Part shown: piece after piece, positions 10,087 to 20,452 of the stretch | How the letters are laid out: the number at the start of each line of letters is the position of its first letter | Position numbering within the stretch: position 1 is the stretch's first letter | Source: Tricholoma matsutake | Lineage: Eukaryota > Basidiomycota > Agaricomycetes > Agaricales > Tricholomataceae | Assembly (NCBI GenBank): GCA_026075535.2 | Contig: AP026548.1 | Span: forward strand, 9,114,001 to 9,178,000 | Reading direction: 5' to 3' | Length of the DNA stretch: 64,000 nucleotides | Position numbers and translations under genes: made by a program | The notes under the pieces: generated by a model | What the model saw: only the letters and a program-made list of their open reading frames with translations | Databases searched by the model: none | Told to the model about the DNA's origin: nothing

Positions 10087-10944
10087 CCCCCCCACAAAAA
10101 GGGGGGGAGGGGGTGGTGCATCGTGTCAGCTGTCTTGTCAGCTCTGTCCCATCATTTCCCCTCCCTCTTGTCTCTGTTGTGTCTTGCCTCTCTCACCTCG
10201 CCTCCCCCATGGCTTCCCTTGCTGCCCTCCTCTCGCCTCCCTCCTCTTCTGATCATCATCTCCCTTTCCCCTTGTCATTTTGTCCCCCCCCCCCCTCATC
10301 ACCCTCGTAGTTCATCCCCCTCGTCATCTGCACCCATGAACCACCCTATGGGCAGCTGCTCGTAGGCATGGGGTGGGTGTGTTGTCAGTTCATCAGTGAC
10401 GTGGCATGAGGGGAGGGGTCGGGTGGTGCTTACCGGGTGGGTATTCCCCTTCTGGGGTCTCCTGGTGTTGCTCCCTGTGCTCCTGACCACGATCAATACC
10501 CTCACATCCCATTTTGATGGGGAGGAGGGGGGTTGCCGGTGTCATTGGGTGTGGGTTTGGCTTGCATCAGTCCATCGTTACTCATGTAGATTAGAACCTA
10601 GAAACAAAACAAATGAATTAGTTAGTTTACAAAAGTAAAATATGAATGAAAAAAAAAACTGACTATGGGCCCAAACGACGATTGTGTCAGTTGGGCATCG
10701 TTCAGCATCGAAACCAGTCATTTCTGGTCTTGGGGGCTCATCTAGAGATGGGGGTGAAGTGGGAGTGGTGGGAGTTGCTGGGTTGAGGTGGTTGAGGTGG
10801 GGGGGATGGAGGTGGCGTGCTTGTCATCATTGGTGGTGGTGGTGGTGGGAGTGATGAGCTGGCAGGTGTGATGATGCGGCTATGTGCTTGTCATCACACC
10901 CACGGGAATGGTATGTAGTGTAGTATGATCACTTACCTGTAATG
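10087..10944. repeat. T1 internal module region
   Basis: There is no credible gene. Low-complexity C/T-rich sequence contains one copy of the 20-bp palindrome (10345-10364) and a longer hairpin GGGCCCAAACGACG...GTTGGGC (10667-10700). An intron-like spacer lies on the minus strand between 10596 and 10660: T-rich, with CTAACTAA and a TTTCTAG acceptor. A G-rich tract (10740-10860) follows. The part 10095-10525 is closely matched by T4 (53640-54250), which carries an extra ~190 bp with two more palindromes. Confidence 0.6.
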
Positions 10945-11022
10945 ACTGTTTAGCCTAATGGTATTGTTGTTGGTCTAGGCTTACATAATCTTCTGTAATG
11001 TCAAGGGTTCAATTCTGGTGTG
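10945..11022 (+). other. tRNA-like sequence facing the right end of T1
   Basis: Box A-like TAGCCTAATGG (10951-10961) and box B-like GGTTCAATTC (11006-11015) are 55 nt apart on the + strand, pointing toward the right terminus. The mirror unit is at 3570-3652 on the minus strand. T2 keeps the first half of the same sequence (TAGTCTAATGG, 37614-37624) before being cut by the LINE tail. Confidence 0.55.
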
Positions 11023-11334
11023 TGTGTGCGCATTGACTTTTTCATACTATATTACTAAGCAAGGCTGCTTTCATTCCTATTGGAATCATATGTTGTCTGA
11101 TGTCTTAGCATAACTTCGGAATAGTCCTATGTGATTCCTATGACCAGAAATTCCTAGGAAATTCCAATAGTCCGATCGGAATCACATCAGACTAGGACTA
11201 AACCTGCTATTTCATGTCAATTTGGCTGGTGAAAATGACATCAGAATATGGTCAGATTGCGATTGGAGTCCAATCGGAATCATTGGATTCATTGGATTCC
11301 TATAGGAATATATGGGGGGGAGTGTAAAGACCTC

Positions 11335-11478
11335 TGGGAACTCCTCACACATTGCAACAAACTTGCTGCATTGGATGGGTACTTGACGCTGATGGATGTC
11401 AAGAAATGGCAGGATCTGCCAAAGAGAGTGACGATGATGTCATGGAGTAGCATGTGCAGCAAATCGTGTACTAAGTAG
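11335..11478 (+). pseudogene. Chromovirus K1 chromodomain, C-terminal end
   Basis: After T1 the reading resumes as WELLTHCNKLAALDGYLTL, then KKWQDLPK. This aligns with the end of the D chromodomain (STWEPLAVCNELAALDSYFA, DWMDLPK). The TGGGAAC at its start is the duplicated target also present at 3287. It completes the K1 chromodomain begun at 3190-3294. Confidence 0.85.
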
Positions 11479-11489
11479 AAGTGATTGAA

Positions 11490-13610
11490 GGAATACCAGC
11501 AACAACCAAAGCGAGTTGTGTCATGGCAGAAGTTGAAATTTTTTTCCTTCTCAATGGTAGTATTCAAACCACCACCATCACACACAAGCAAGAACTGCAA
11601 CAACCCGCCATGGATGACCAACCCCCAAATTTGGGGGATGGGGATGGTCAAAAAGACTGTCCAAAGGACACTTAGAGGAGGAAGGGCAAACCAATAGGTT
11701 CATTGAGAAGAGAGGCACATTGAGAGCACTCCAAGGATCAAACAGATGAGAGATGACAGGTGTGTTATGCCTGGCAATGGAGCAGCAAGCTCCATTGTTT
11801 GCACCACCTGAAGGGGTGTACAGTATGCAGAGAGTACTGTCACCACATTTTGGAGGCAAAGCTGGAGTGGGATGACAACTATGTCGCAGCAGAGGAGACT
11901 CGACTTGACAATGTTGAGTTTTACAAGGCAAAGATGATGGGGTACATCGATGACCTTGAGGATGTGGAGATGTGCATCTGTGAATTGAAGGAAAAGGTGT
12001 ACCAGCTGGAGGACCAGTTGGGAAGGTCGCACAACTACGACAACCACCGTGGGGGCAAGAGAGCTTGCCACTTGTCATCAGTGGGTTATGCATCAGGGAT
12101 GGACTCGCCCCTCATGCAGTTGATGGAGGAAAGAACAATGCCAGCATCCCAGCCAGCGTCGATGTATGTGACAGCAGTGCAAGCACCACTCCAGAGACAC
12201 AACCAAAGGGACATGGAGATGGAGGATGGAGAAGTGGGGAAGTTTCTCCCACTACCAATGGCTGGCCAGCCATATATGCTGGCACCAGGAGCACCTATGA
12301 TTCCTCATGGGGTTAACTGGATGGCTGCACCCAGGGATGACCTGGCATGAGTTCAAGAGGAGGCCATGCACCGCATGTTGGCACCATGAACCATTGGTGA
12401 TTACCACCATGGTGGAGTTGGAATACTTCATGCAATGGGCAGCAACTCCAGGGGATGAAAGGCACATATGCATGCCTACATATGAGAGGTGCAACTCATG
12501 AGGAAGGACGAGAGATCACCACTGCAAAGGGCAGCAGTAGCAAAGTGGAAGACACCCAGTTGGGTGCCAGTATTGAGAATGGGGGATCCCAATGCTCCAG
12601 TTGGGGTGAACACACCCCAACTGACTGACTCACCTGAGGACTGGGTGAGATGGTTATGGAGGTATCCTTGGGAGGTGGATGTTCACCCTGGCATTTGATG
12701 TGCTTGGGATGGCATTCCCTTGTCCTCATTATGAAGATTTTTGTTGGCAGTGGTGCGGGCACCAAGAGGTGCCAACATTCAGCATGTGAGGAACATGTTC
12801 CTATTGAGAGCTGCTGAGTTGGTGGCCACTCTGGGGTGGTATCATTGTTTGGTGGACAAATTGTGTCTCACCATAGCTTTGTCTCCACAAGTGATGGCAG
12901 CACAACCATCAGACAATGTCACAGTGGAGGACATAGCACGACGGTATGTGGCAGATGGGATTACCATCCTACAAGTGTGGGACATGCACAAATGGGGCCT
13001 ACTGGCACTTAACCAGTTAGCTGTTGGAGCGGATGCATCCAGGAGGATGAGGCAATGGCGGCACAGATCAGTGTGCATCAAAACTCAAGCCAGGATGACA
13101 AGGATTGTCCAGTACCTATTGAGCCTAGGTGGTGGTACCCGTCACCTGGTGGATTTGGCCTGGCTCCTGCACTAACATTGGTGCAGCCTCAGAGACAACA
13201 GCTGCCCCCAAGGGCTCCTGCCATGGGGAGGCCATCTCGTCCAACAGTGGGTGTGCCCACAACAGCGGCACCAGCATCAGTAGTCATGGCATTGGCTGCA
13301 CCTTCAGATGCACCAATTGCACCAGCTGCCAATCCAGCAGCCCAATTTCTTGAAGGAACTTTGAGGTCGCAGCTGGCCCTGGACAATGGTGTAATGGGAT
13401 GGATGGGGTATCCATCATCTATGTTACAAAGAAAAAGAAAAAGAAAAAGAGGAAAGGAAGAGCAGCTCAAAGACAAGCTGAGGAATAAGCAGAGGAATGC
13501 AGTAGCAGCATTTCTCCAGAGTTGGAAATGGGCAATGAGGACATGTCGCTACCATATGGACATCCATCGCCTTCTGGCGATGAGAAGCAGGCGCTGACAG
13601 ATGGCGCAAA
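11490..13610 (+). pseudogene. K1 ORF3: accessory gene downstream of pol
   Basis: This frame lies between the chromodomain and the 3' LTR, on the pol strand. N-terminus: EIFFLLNGS, then MDDQPPNLGDG. At 11800-12030 a motif H-x3-GC-x2-C-x2-Y-x2-H is followed by a Lys/Glu-rich coiled coil (ELKEKVYQLEDQLGR). Pro/Ala-rich sequence comes next, then a domain with VTVEDIARRY...GLLALNQLA (12930-13020), a Trp pair (PRWWYPSP, 13110) and a Lys/Arg run (KRKRKRGKEEQLKDKLRNK, 13430). Its last part shifts frame into an acidic tail. The same features in the same order occur downstream of pol in D (54553-56970) and partly in C (41103-43840). In-frame stops (near 11673, 12350, 12699) and frameshifts show it is broken. 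I recognise no family; function unknown. Confidence 0.7.
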
Positions 13611-14002
13611 CAAAGATGTAGATATGGAGTAGAGGTGGATCTCCACCTTGAAGGAGAAGAAAATAATTTTTCTTTGTACATACTTTTCATTGCATTGACA
13701 AGACAGTGTGCTGCATGGAGACTTGCATGGCTGTTAAAACCGCTGGGGGGCATGGTGCTCAGGTGGCCAATGTCACACCAGGCGTCGGTGAGCTGCCATT
13801 TCTACAAATCACATGGATGATTTTTTTCAATTCCAGGATCTAATGGTGCACATGTATTGAAGCATAGCGCAATAACATTCATTATGTGTGGTATGCCACA
13901 CTCATCTTAGAATAAATCAAGTAAACATAGATATCTAAGATATCTAAATACATTCCTTAGTAAGTAATGTACACATACATAGTGGCATGCCTATTGGTGT
14001 GC

Positions 14003-14016
14003 CAAGAAGGGGAGAA
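14003..14016 (+). promoter_or_regulatory. K1 polypurine tract
   Basis: AAGAAGGGGAGAA lies directly before the TGTAG of the 3' LTR. D has AGAAGGGGAGAA in the same place, which ties the two elements to one lineage. Confidence 0.8.
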
Positions 14017-14199
14017 TGTAGAGGGCCACTAACAAAATGGGTAGGTGAGCTTACATAATATGGGAGACCCTGGATATACATAGCCAACCGGCTAGTACCA
14101 GGATCTCCCAAGTCTTACACAACCACTATATTGAGAATACTACACATTGTTATATTCTCGTCGGGTGGCTAAGTAGGCAACTACTACCACACCCTTACA
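14017..14199 (+). repeat. K1 3' LTR (183 bp)
   Basis: Starts TGTAGAGGGCC and ends CACCCTTACA. The short length matches the LTRs of E (182 bp) and D (199 bp). The 5' LTR is outside the window. Confidence 0.75.
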
Positions 14200-14689
14200 G
14201 TTGTAGACCTGGTCCTCCATTACAAAGATCATGAGGTAGAGGAACTCCATAATCATCATATGTCATGTGCTGTGACCGAGTTGTGATGAGGGGCTTAGCA
14301 GAATCATGTGATCTGACTCATCTCAGTGGACACTGGATTGGATTCAACTTCCCAAGTTTGTTATAGCTGTAATCTTTCTCTTTTTGTATGCTGGCATGGG
14401 TGATGGGCCCGTGAGGGCTGATGTGGACACTTGGATGCAACATGTGCTGGCGATGTGTTCTTGAGATTGCATCATGTGTACATAATTTATCTTCCATAAA
14501 CCTGTAACTATTCAATCATAAATGCATACACCTCATTATACATACTTCTGTCTCCCAAGGAAATTTGGGAGACTAGAAATATAAATTTCTAGGGAAGCAC
14601 ATTTTTGAAAAGAGCCCTCTCTTGCTTTGTGATTCAATTTCTATCATTTTGTCATGTAAAATCACACCAAGTCATATGACACTGGATGA
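14200..14689. other. Non-coding junction between K1 and H
   Basis: No gene seen. It holds a 30-odd-bp near-perfect inverted repeat: 14231-14262 (GAGGTAGAGGAACTCCATAA...) against 14676-14705, where H protease codons begin. The ~400 bp between could be a small insertion or an LTR fragment, but I could not define ends. H lacks gag and the first part of protease, so a deletion or rearrangement is likely here. Confidence 0.4.
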
Positions 14690-17602
14690 TTATGGAGTTC
14701 CTCTACCTTAGTGAGCATGCCCTTTTTGCTGTCACTCAATTAGGAAAGCAGAAGGTGATTTTGGGCTATCCATGGCTTCGAGACTATAACCCAGAGGTCA
14801 ACTGGCGTACTGGGGAGGTTACAATGAGCCAGTGTCCATCCTGCTGTCACACTTGTTTCACAGAAGCCAGACAGGAACATCATGGACAAAGGGCCTCAAT
14901 ACGACATACTCAGAAGTGTCATGCCTGACCTCTGCCTATACCTGAAGTGGAGTTAGAAGAGGTTCCTGATCTGATGCAGGACTTGGTGATGATGAGGAGG
15001 AGCCAGAGGAAGTGGAGGAAGGTGATTGGATCTTCTACACTGCAATTTGTCCATTGCATGAGGTGTGTGCTACATTGAACATATCCCAACGCCTCACTGA
15101 GGCCTTCCACAAAACCAATGCTGCTAAATTCTCTACTGATTCCTTGCTTCCTCATCTCCATGAGTTCAGGGAAGTGTTCTCCAAGGAATTGTTTGACTCT
15201 CTCCCTGTGTGCAAGCCATGGGACCATGCAATCAAACTCACCCCCAGTGTAACTCCTTCATCCTGCAAGGTCTATCCTCTCTCTCCTGAAGAACAGCAAC
15301 AGCTTGACCAGTTCATCGACGAGCACCTGGCCTCCGGATGTATCCAACCATCAAAGTCACCCATGGCCTCTCCCATTTTCTTTGTCAAGAAAAAGGATGG
15401 CTCACTTCAAACGGTTCAAGGCTGCAGAAGGCTCAACAACATCACAGTCAAAAATGGCTACCCATTACCTCTCATCTCTGAGCTTGTGAACCAGCTCCAT
15501 GGAGCCCAATACTTCACCAAGCTCGACATCTGTTGGGCTACAATAATGTGAGGATAAAGGAGGGAGAGGAGTGGAAGGCAGCCTTTTGTACCAACTGTGG
15601 TCTTTTTGAACCGCTCATCATGTTCTTTGGCCTTACTAATAGTCCTGCCACCTTTCAGACCATGATGAGTGACATCTTCCATGACCTCATCCTCAAAGGC
15701 ATTGTTTGTATCTATCTCAACGACATCCTCATCTTCACTCGCACAGTTGAAGAGCACCATTGCATCACACACCTCATCCTAGAATGACTTCGATGGTACA
15801 AACTCTCCTTTGTCAGGACAAGTGTGAGTTTGAGAAGACCAAGATCGAGTACCTTGGCCTGATTATCTTGGAGGGTCAGGTGGAGATAGATCCTATCAAG
15901 GTGAATGGGGTCATGGCTTGGCCGACACTTATGAACAAGAAGGAGGTGCAGTCTTTCCTGGGCTTCATCAATTTCTATTGGCATTTTATCAAGGATTTCT
16001 CATATCATGCTCGACCACTGTTCAACTTGACAGGAAAGGAGGCATGGAGGTGGGATAATGCACAACAGAAGGCATTTGAAAAGCTTGAGGAGATGGTCAC
16101 TTCCGCTCCCATTCCTACCTTTGCTGATGATTTGCACCCTTTTCATGTAGAACTTACTTTGCAATGGGCACCGTGTTGTCTCAGCAGTCTCCAGAGGACC
16201 AGAAGTGGCACCCTGTTGTGTTCTACTCCAAAAGCCTTAGTGCTGTAAAGTGAAACTACGAGATCCATGACAAGGAGATGTTGGCAATAATGCATGCACT
16301 TGAAGAGTGGTGACACTTTCTTGAGGGTGCCCAACACAAGGTGGAAATTTGGATGGATCACAAGAATCTCAAGTACTTTATGATGGCCAAGAAATTGAAC
16401 CATTGTCAAGCTTGTTGGTCCCTCTATCTATGCAGATTCAACTTCTCCTTGCACCACCGTCTGGGTCACAGCATGGGGAAGACCAATGCCCTCACCCAAC
16501 ATACAGACCATGGGGATGGCAGTGATGACAATCAAAACATTGTGTTGTTGCAGTCAGACCTGTTCACCATTCTGGCACTGGAAGGCATTGCACCCCAGGG
16601 CAAGGAGTCGGACATCCTATGTGACATTTGTTGTGCAAACCATAGCGGTTTACACGAGGGTGTTGTTGCCTAAGCTGTTAAAGAACTGAGGAAGGGATCC
16701 ACCCTTTCCTTGCATGCGGCAGAGTGGGCTGAAAAGGAGGACTTGTTGTATTTCAGGGATCACATCTACGTCCCCAATGACCCAGACCTTCACTGGTGCA
16801 TCATATCCCAACACCATGACTCACAGATTGCTGGTCATCCTGGATGCTGGAAGACCTTGGAGCTCACCTCATGGAATTATTGGTGGCCACAAATGTCACG
16901 ACTCATTGGTCAGTATTGTTGTACTTGTGACCTTTGCGTACACACCAAGATTCCTTGTCACAAACCCATTGGTGAGCTACACCCTCTTCCTGTTCCAGAG
17001 AGTGGTTGGGATGTTGTCAGTGTCAACTTTGTGGTGGAGTTGCCAGAGTCAAATGGGTTTGATGCAGTGATGTGCACAGTTGATTCAGTGGGAAAATGCA
17101 CTCACTTCATTCCCACTCACACCACTGTCAGTGCCCTGGGTGCTGCCCAACTCTATCTCCACCATGTGTGGAAATTACATGGACTTCCTGGTGCTTTCCT
17201 CTCTGACTGTGGCCCTCAGTTCATGGCAGAGTTCACTTGCTCTGGGGATCAAACTCCTTGCTTTGACTGCCTATCACCCACAAACTGATGGCCAGACTGA
17301 GCAAGTCAACCAGGAACTGGAGCAGTACATCCACATCTTTGTCAATGAGTGCCAGGACAATTGGGACGATCTTCTCCCCTTGGCTGAGTTTGGATACAAC
17401 AACCATGTCCATGCTTCCACTCAATAGACCCCTTTCCTCTTAGACACTGGATGACATCCACACATGGGATTTGAACCTCACCAAACTCCCTCACACATCA
17501 AGATGGTGAATGAGTTCATAGAATGCATGCAGGATAGCTTGGAGGAGGCAAAGGCAGCCTTAGCAAAGACGAAGGATGACACACAATGGGCAAGTTCTGA
17601 GG
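14686..17602 (+). pseudogene. Chromovirus H protease tail, RT, RNase H, integrase (first part)
   Basis: Seen in order: ILGYPWLRDYNPEVNW (protease end), RT from about 15130 (PLSPEEQQQLDQF, FFVKKKDGS, LNNITVKNGYPLP), a 1-nt deletion at about 15533 (TGGGGC to TGGGC in the WGYNN box), the RT active box YLND (15713-15724) instead of YxDD, and a further frameshift near 15785. RNase H (WMDHKNLKYFMMAKKLN) and integrase with zinc motif HHDSQIAGHPG...CDLC, core VNFVVELPES, SDCGPQF (Arg to Cys) and TAYHPQTDGQTEQVNQE follow. A stop at 17425 (CAA to TAG) and others confirm decay. The piece ends where transposon G begins. Confidence 0.9.
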
Positions 17603-17662
17603 CAGTTGACTCATGGTTGACTTGTAGTTGACTCACAGTTGACTCATGGTTGACTGGAGTTT
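17603..17662 (+). repeat. G left terminal and subterminal repeats
   Basis: Five copies of TTGACTC/TTGACTT/TTGACTGG in 60 bp, beginning CAGTTGACTC. They mirror the right end (28415-28469). Confidence 0.75.
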
Positions 17663-17912
17663 ACACCTTATTACATAATCCTACCAAATTGAGCACTTGG
17701 ATTGATGCTTACTTTTACAAACAAATATCTGTTTAAATCAATAGGTTCATGATAGTGACTATGGTGACAGGCATCAGACTGTTGCATGGGATGGTTAGAG
17801 GATGTACATCAGTCACAATAGCAACCAATTTTGATGTTTCTATTAAAATAGTCCAAAACAGCTGTCATTCTTTCCCCCTCTTTTCCTTCACTGAGGCTTC
17901 ACCAAGTTCACC

Positions 17913-19747
17913 ATGCCTCCAGTCATATGTAACTGCACAATTTGTAGCACAAAAACCATCTTCATCAATGGTGTTGAACAGCCAGGACAGTATGTTGATG
18001 GTTCTACCCATTTGAAGCATGAGAAACAGGATAAATGGCCTGTTTCACAACTGGCAAAGGGGAAGCAGCAATCATCATCCCCAAGCCCATCACCAAAATG
18101 TTCTAGAGCTTCTAATTCTCCCACAGGTAAGTGCTACATTGTTATTGTTAGATCAAGACTAATAGTAATTATGCAGATATCAATTTTTCTACAGTACTTA
18201 TCACAAAGATGATCTGCCTCCTTGTCATCTGGCTCCACAATAGAGCTGGTGTGAGTTGTTCTATCACCAACAAAATTCTACAAGGACTTCAACTTATTAT
18301 TTCTGTGACTCTCTCTATTGTCGAGGTTGCTCTTTCATCATCTGGACTCAATGTCAAGCTTCCAAACATCAAACTTCCTCATGATGTCTGTACAGCATAT
18401 CGGCTTCACTGCTCAGAGCCAGAAATCATTTGGACAGCATGCTGCCCCAAGTGCTTTTCTTCCTTTTCCCATCCTATTCCTTGGCAATGTCAGTGGAAGG
18501 CATCCCCAAGATCACAATCCTGTAACACAAAACTCTCGACAACTCAGAATACTCCAAATGGGCCTGAATGGGTCCCATGATGTCTATACACTACACAATC
18601 CTTTGATTCTTGGCTTCAGTTCTTTTTATCTTCCAAGGTCATTGAAGACAGCCTTCATGAGGCTTTCAACCACCACAGAAACCATTTACCAGCTGCCTTT
18701 GGTGCCACTATGAATGATATCCAGGATAGTCCTGCTTGGGATGACTTGCAGGGTGTTCTACAGTCTCCTTATCATCTAATATTTGGAATCTATATTGATT
18801 GGTTCAATCCTTATACCAATAAGATTGCTGGTAAGTATTCTGCATAGACTATGACACAGCTTATTTTATATATAGGCAAAAAAGTGTCTTGTGGAGCAAT
18901 CCTGCTTTATTGCTTGAACTTACCTTTTCACCTTCAGCATCAATTTGAGAATACATTTATTGTTGGTCTCACACCTCCTCCCCATCTTCCTGACCCCACA
19001 ACCATCTCTCATCTTCTTGAACCTGTTATTAAATCCATTGCCAAGTATGGTGCTGCACCAGGCCAATATTTGCCAACATCTAGACATCCTGATGGCATCT
19101 CTGTGAAAGCAAAAATTGCACCTGTGATTGCTGATCTTGAGGGAAGTTGCAAGGCTACTGGTTTTTTGGGACACAGTGCTACAATGTTCTGTTCTTTCTG
19201 CTTCTGCACCAGTGATCAGCTAGAGGATCTCAATATTCAATCTTGGGAACTCCATAATGGTGCACAGGTGCGAGCACAGGCAGAGGCATGGTTGCATCAG
19301 ACAACCAAAGCTGGTTGAAATGCTCCGCAAAAGACAACTGGTGTGCAATGGACTCCACTGCATAATCTTCCATATTGGGATCCACTCAAACATGTTGTAC
19401 TAGGTTTTATGCATAACTGGCTTGAGGGTGTTTTACAGCATCATCTTCATGCACTCTGGGGAATTGGACAGGATGAGGATGAAAGCCAAAAAGTTAAAGA
19501 GGTGGAAAAGGATGAGCAGTGGAGTGAGGCAGATGTATCAGATTCTGCTGAAGAATTGGATGACCTTTTTCAAGAAGCAGCTAAACATAATCTTGAGTCG
19601 GCAATGGCAATGCACCATACACCACCACCTATGTCTCCCTCACCATCTTCTTCTGAATTATCAGACTCATCCTCATCATCAACACCTACAGCCACCACAC
19701 AGAGCCACACAAATCTATATGCATATGACTTCAATTATGATGATGAT
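17913..19747 (+). pseudogene. tnp2-type CACTA transposase, 5' exons
   Basis: Exon 1 starts MPPVICNCTIC (17913) and ends before GTAAGTGC at 18126; the acceptor TTTCTACAG lies near 18194. The following exon carries LPHDVCTAYRLHC and a cysteine-rich box (TACCPKCFSSF). At 18600-18830 comes a WLQFFLSSK...GATMNDIQDSPAW block, GIYIDWFNPYTNKIAG, then an intron (GTAAGTATT...TATATAG, 18832-18885). The core follows: FENTFIVGLTPPP, YLPTSRHPDGISVKAKIAP, ADLEGSCKATGFLG, CSFCFC, and VVLGFMHNWLEGVLQHHL. These are the standard blocks of fungal tnp2 (Transposase_21), which binds and cuts CACTA ends. A Ser/Asp-rich linker ends abruptly at the R1 insertion. Stops and frame shifts (18228, 19317) show decay. Confidence 0.87.
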
Positions 19748-20452
19748 TGTTAAGACTATAGGTCTCAACTCAGCCTAGTCTTCATATGTCGCAGTTGGAG
19801 GCTTTCCAACTGTATCGGTTCTTGCAGTAAGAGGCTTTCTTACTGTATCGGGTTCTGTTTGGGACTTGGTGCTTCCTAAGTCAATATGGCTATCTGTACT
19901 CAGAGGCTTTCTGAGTAGACCGTCGGTTCATGTATCACAGTTGGAGGCCTTCCAACTGTTGAGTTCGAGTTATCACAGCTAGGGGCTTCCTAAGCTGTTG
20001 AGTGTTCTGGTTGAGTCTAAGACCGTTATTTGAATTAGATCAAGCTGGAGAATACACAGAGTGTAGCTACAGATTATATACTGTTCCAGGACTATCTATC
20101 ATCCAATCAGAAGGTGAGATGCTTATCAGGTAAATATAGACAAGAACAATAGAAACAATAGGCCTCATGCCTTGCATGAGGCGTCCGATGTCACAGATCC
20201 GATGTCAAGGATCTGATGTCAAGGACATGCTGTGGCACAGCATGTCGATCATGAGGGTCCAACATCACGGACCTCATGTAAAGGGGTTGTCGTACCACAG
20301 TGTGTGTGGGAGTGGATTCGGGTGCATGGAGTCACCATGCATCAAGGTGTCTTCTGTTGGAAGAGAGTCGAGTCGAATGAGAAAATTAAAATGCCCGGTC
20401 TTGCCAGCATACGTCTGGTCGTCATGGGTTACGATAACAGAAAATTGTAACA
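19748..20452 (-). repeat. R1 3' LTR
   Basis: Plus strand TGTTAAGACTATAG...AATTGTAACA. The first ~430 bp match the other LTR exactly by eye. The last ~265 bp differ at about 22 sites, all CpG-derived, plus one 14-bp duplication. It contains several short inverted pairs (e.g. CAGTTGGAGGCTTTCCAACTG). Confidence 0.93.

Larger units (their letters stand above)
3295..11334 (+). mobile_element. DNA transposon T1 with nested chromovirus A
   Basis: T1 sits inside the K1 chromodomain. The target octamer TGGGAACC (3287-3294) reappears as TGGGAACT at 11335-11342, which fits an 8-bp duplication (hAT or Zisupton/KDZ-like). The ends are inverted: CTTTGCACTCCCCCC near 3300, and the complement of CTTTACACTCCCCCCC near 11314-11328. 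After removing chromovirus A the element is about 1.84 kb and encodes no transposase, so it is non-autonomous. Inside are subterminal repeats at both ends, an outward-facing tRNA-like sequence at each end, and a palindrome/hairpin module shared with T2, T4 and B. The strand is nominal. The boundaries depend on where the terminal repeat is judged to start. Confidence 0.7.

Noticed and set aside
10081..10110. Telomere-like or centromere-satellite C/G runs
   Set aside because: Simple homopolymer runs (C7, G7) flanking the A insertion site, without a tandem telomere unit.
10123..10638. Overlapping 70-80 codon ORFs on + and minus strands
   Set aside because: They lie in C/T-rich low-complexity module sequence of T1, occur in several frames at once and show Ser/Pro/Leu runs only; there is no conserved protein feature.
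11578..12093. Minus-strand ORF of 171 codons
   Set aside because: Antisense of K1 ORF3, whose + strand frame is the one matched in D.
11490..13610. ORF3 as a retroviral envelope gene
   Set aside because: The position fits, but I see no signal peptide, cleavage site or C-terminal transmembrane segment; the content is coiled-coil, Pro-rich and basic.
17749..18212. Minus-strand ORF 17888-18124 with CxxC pairs
   Set aside because: Antisense of tnp2 exon 1, which starts MPPVICNC and has matching splice sites.
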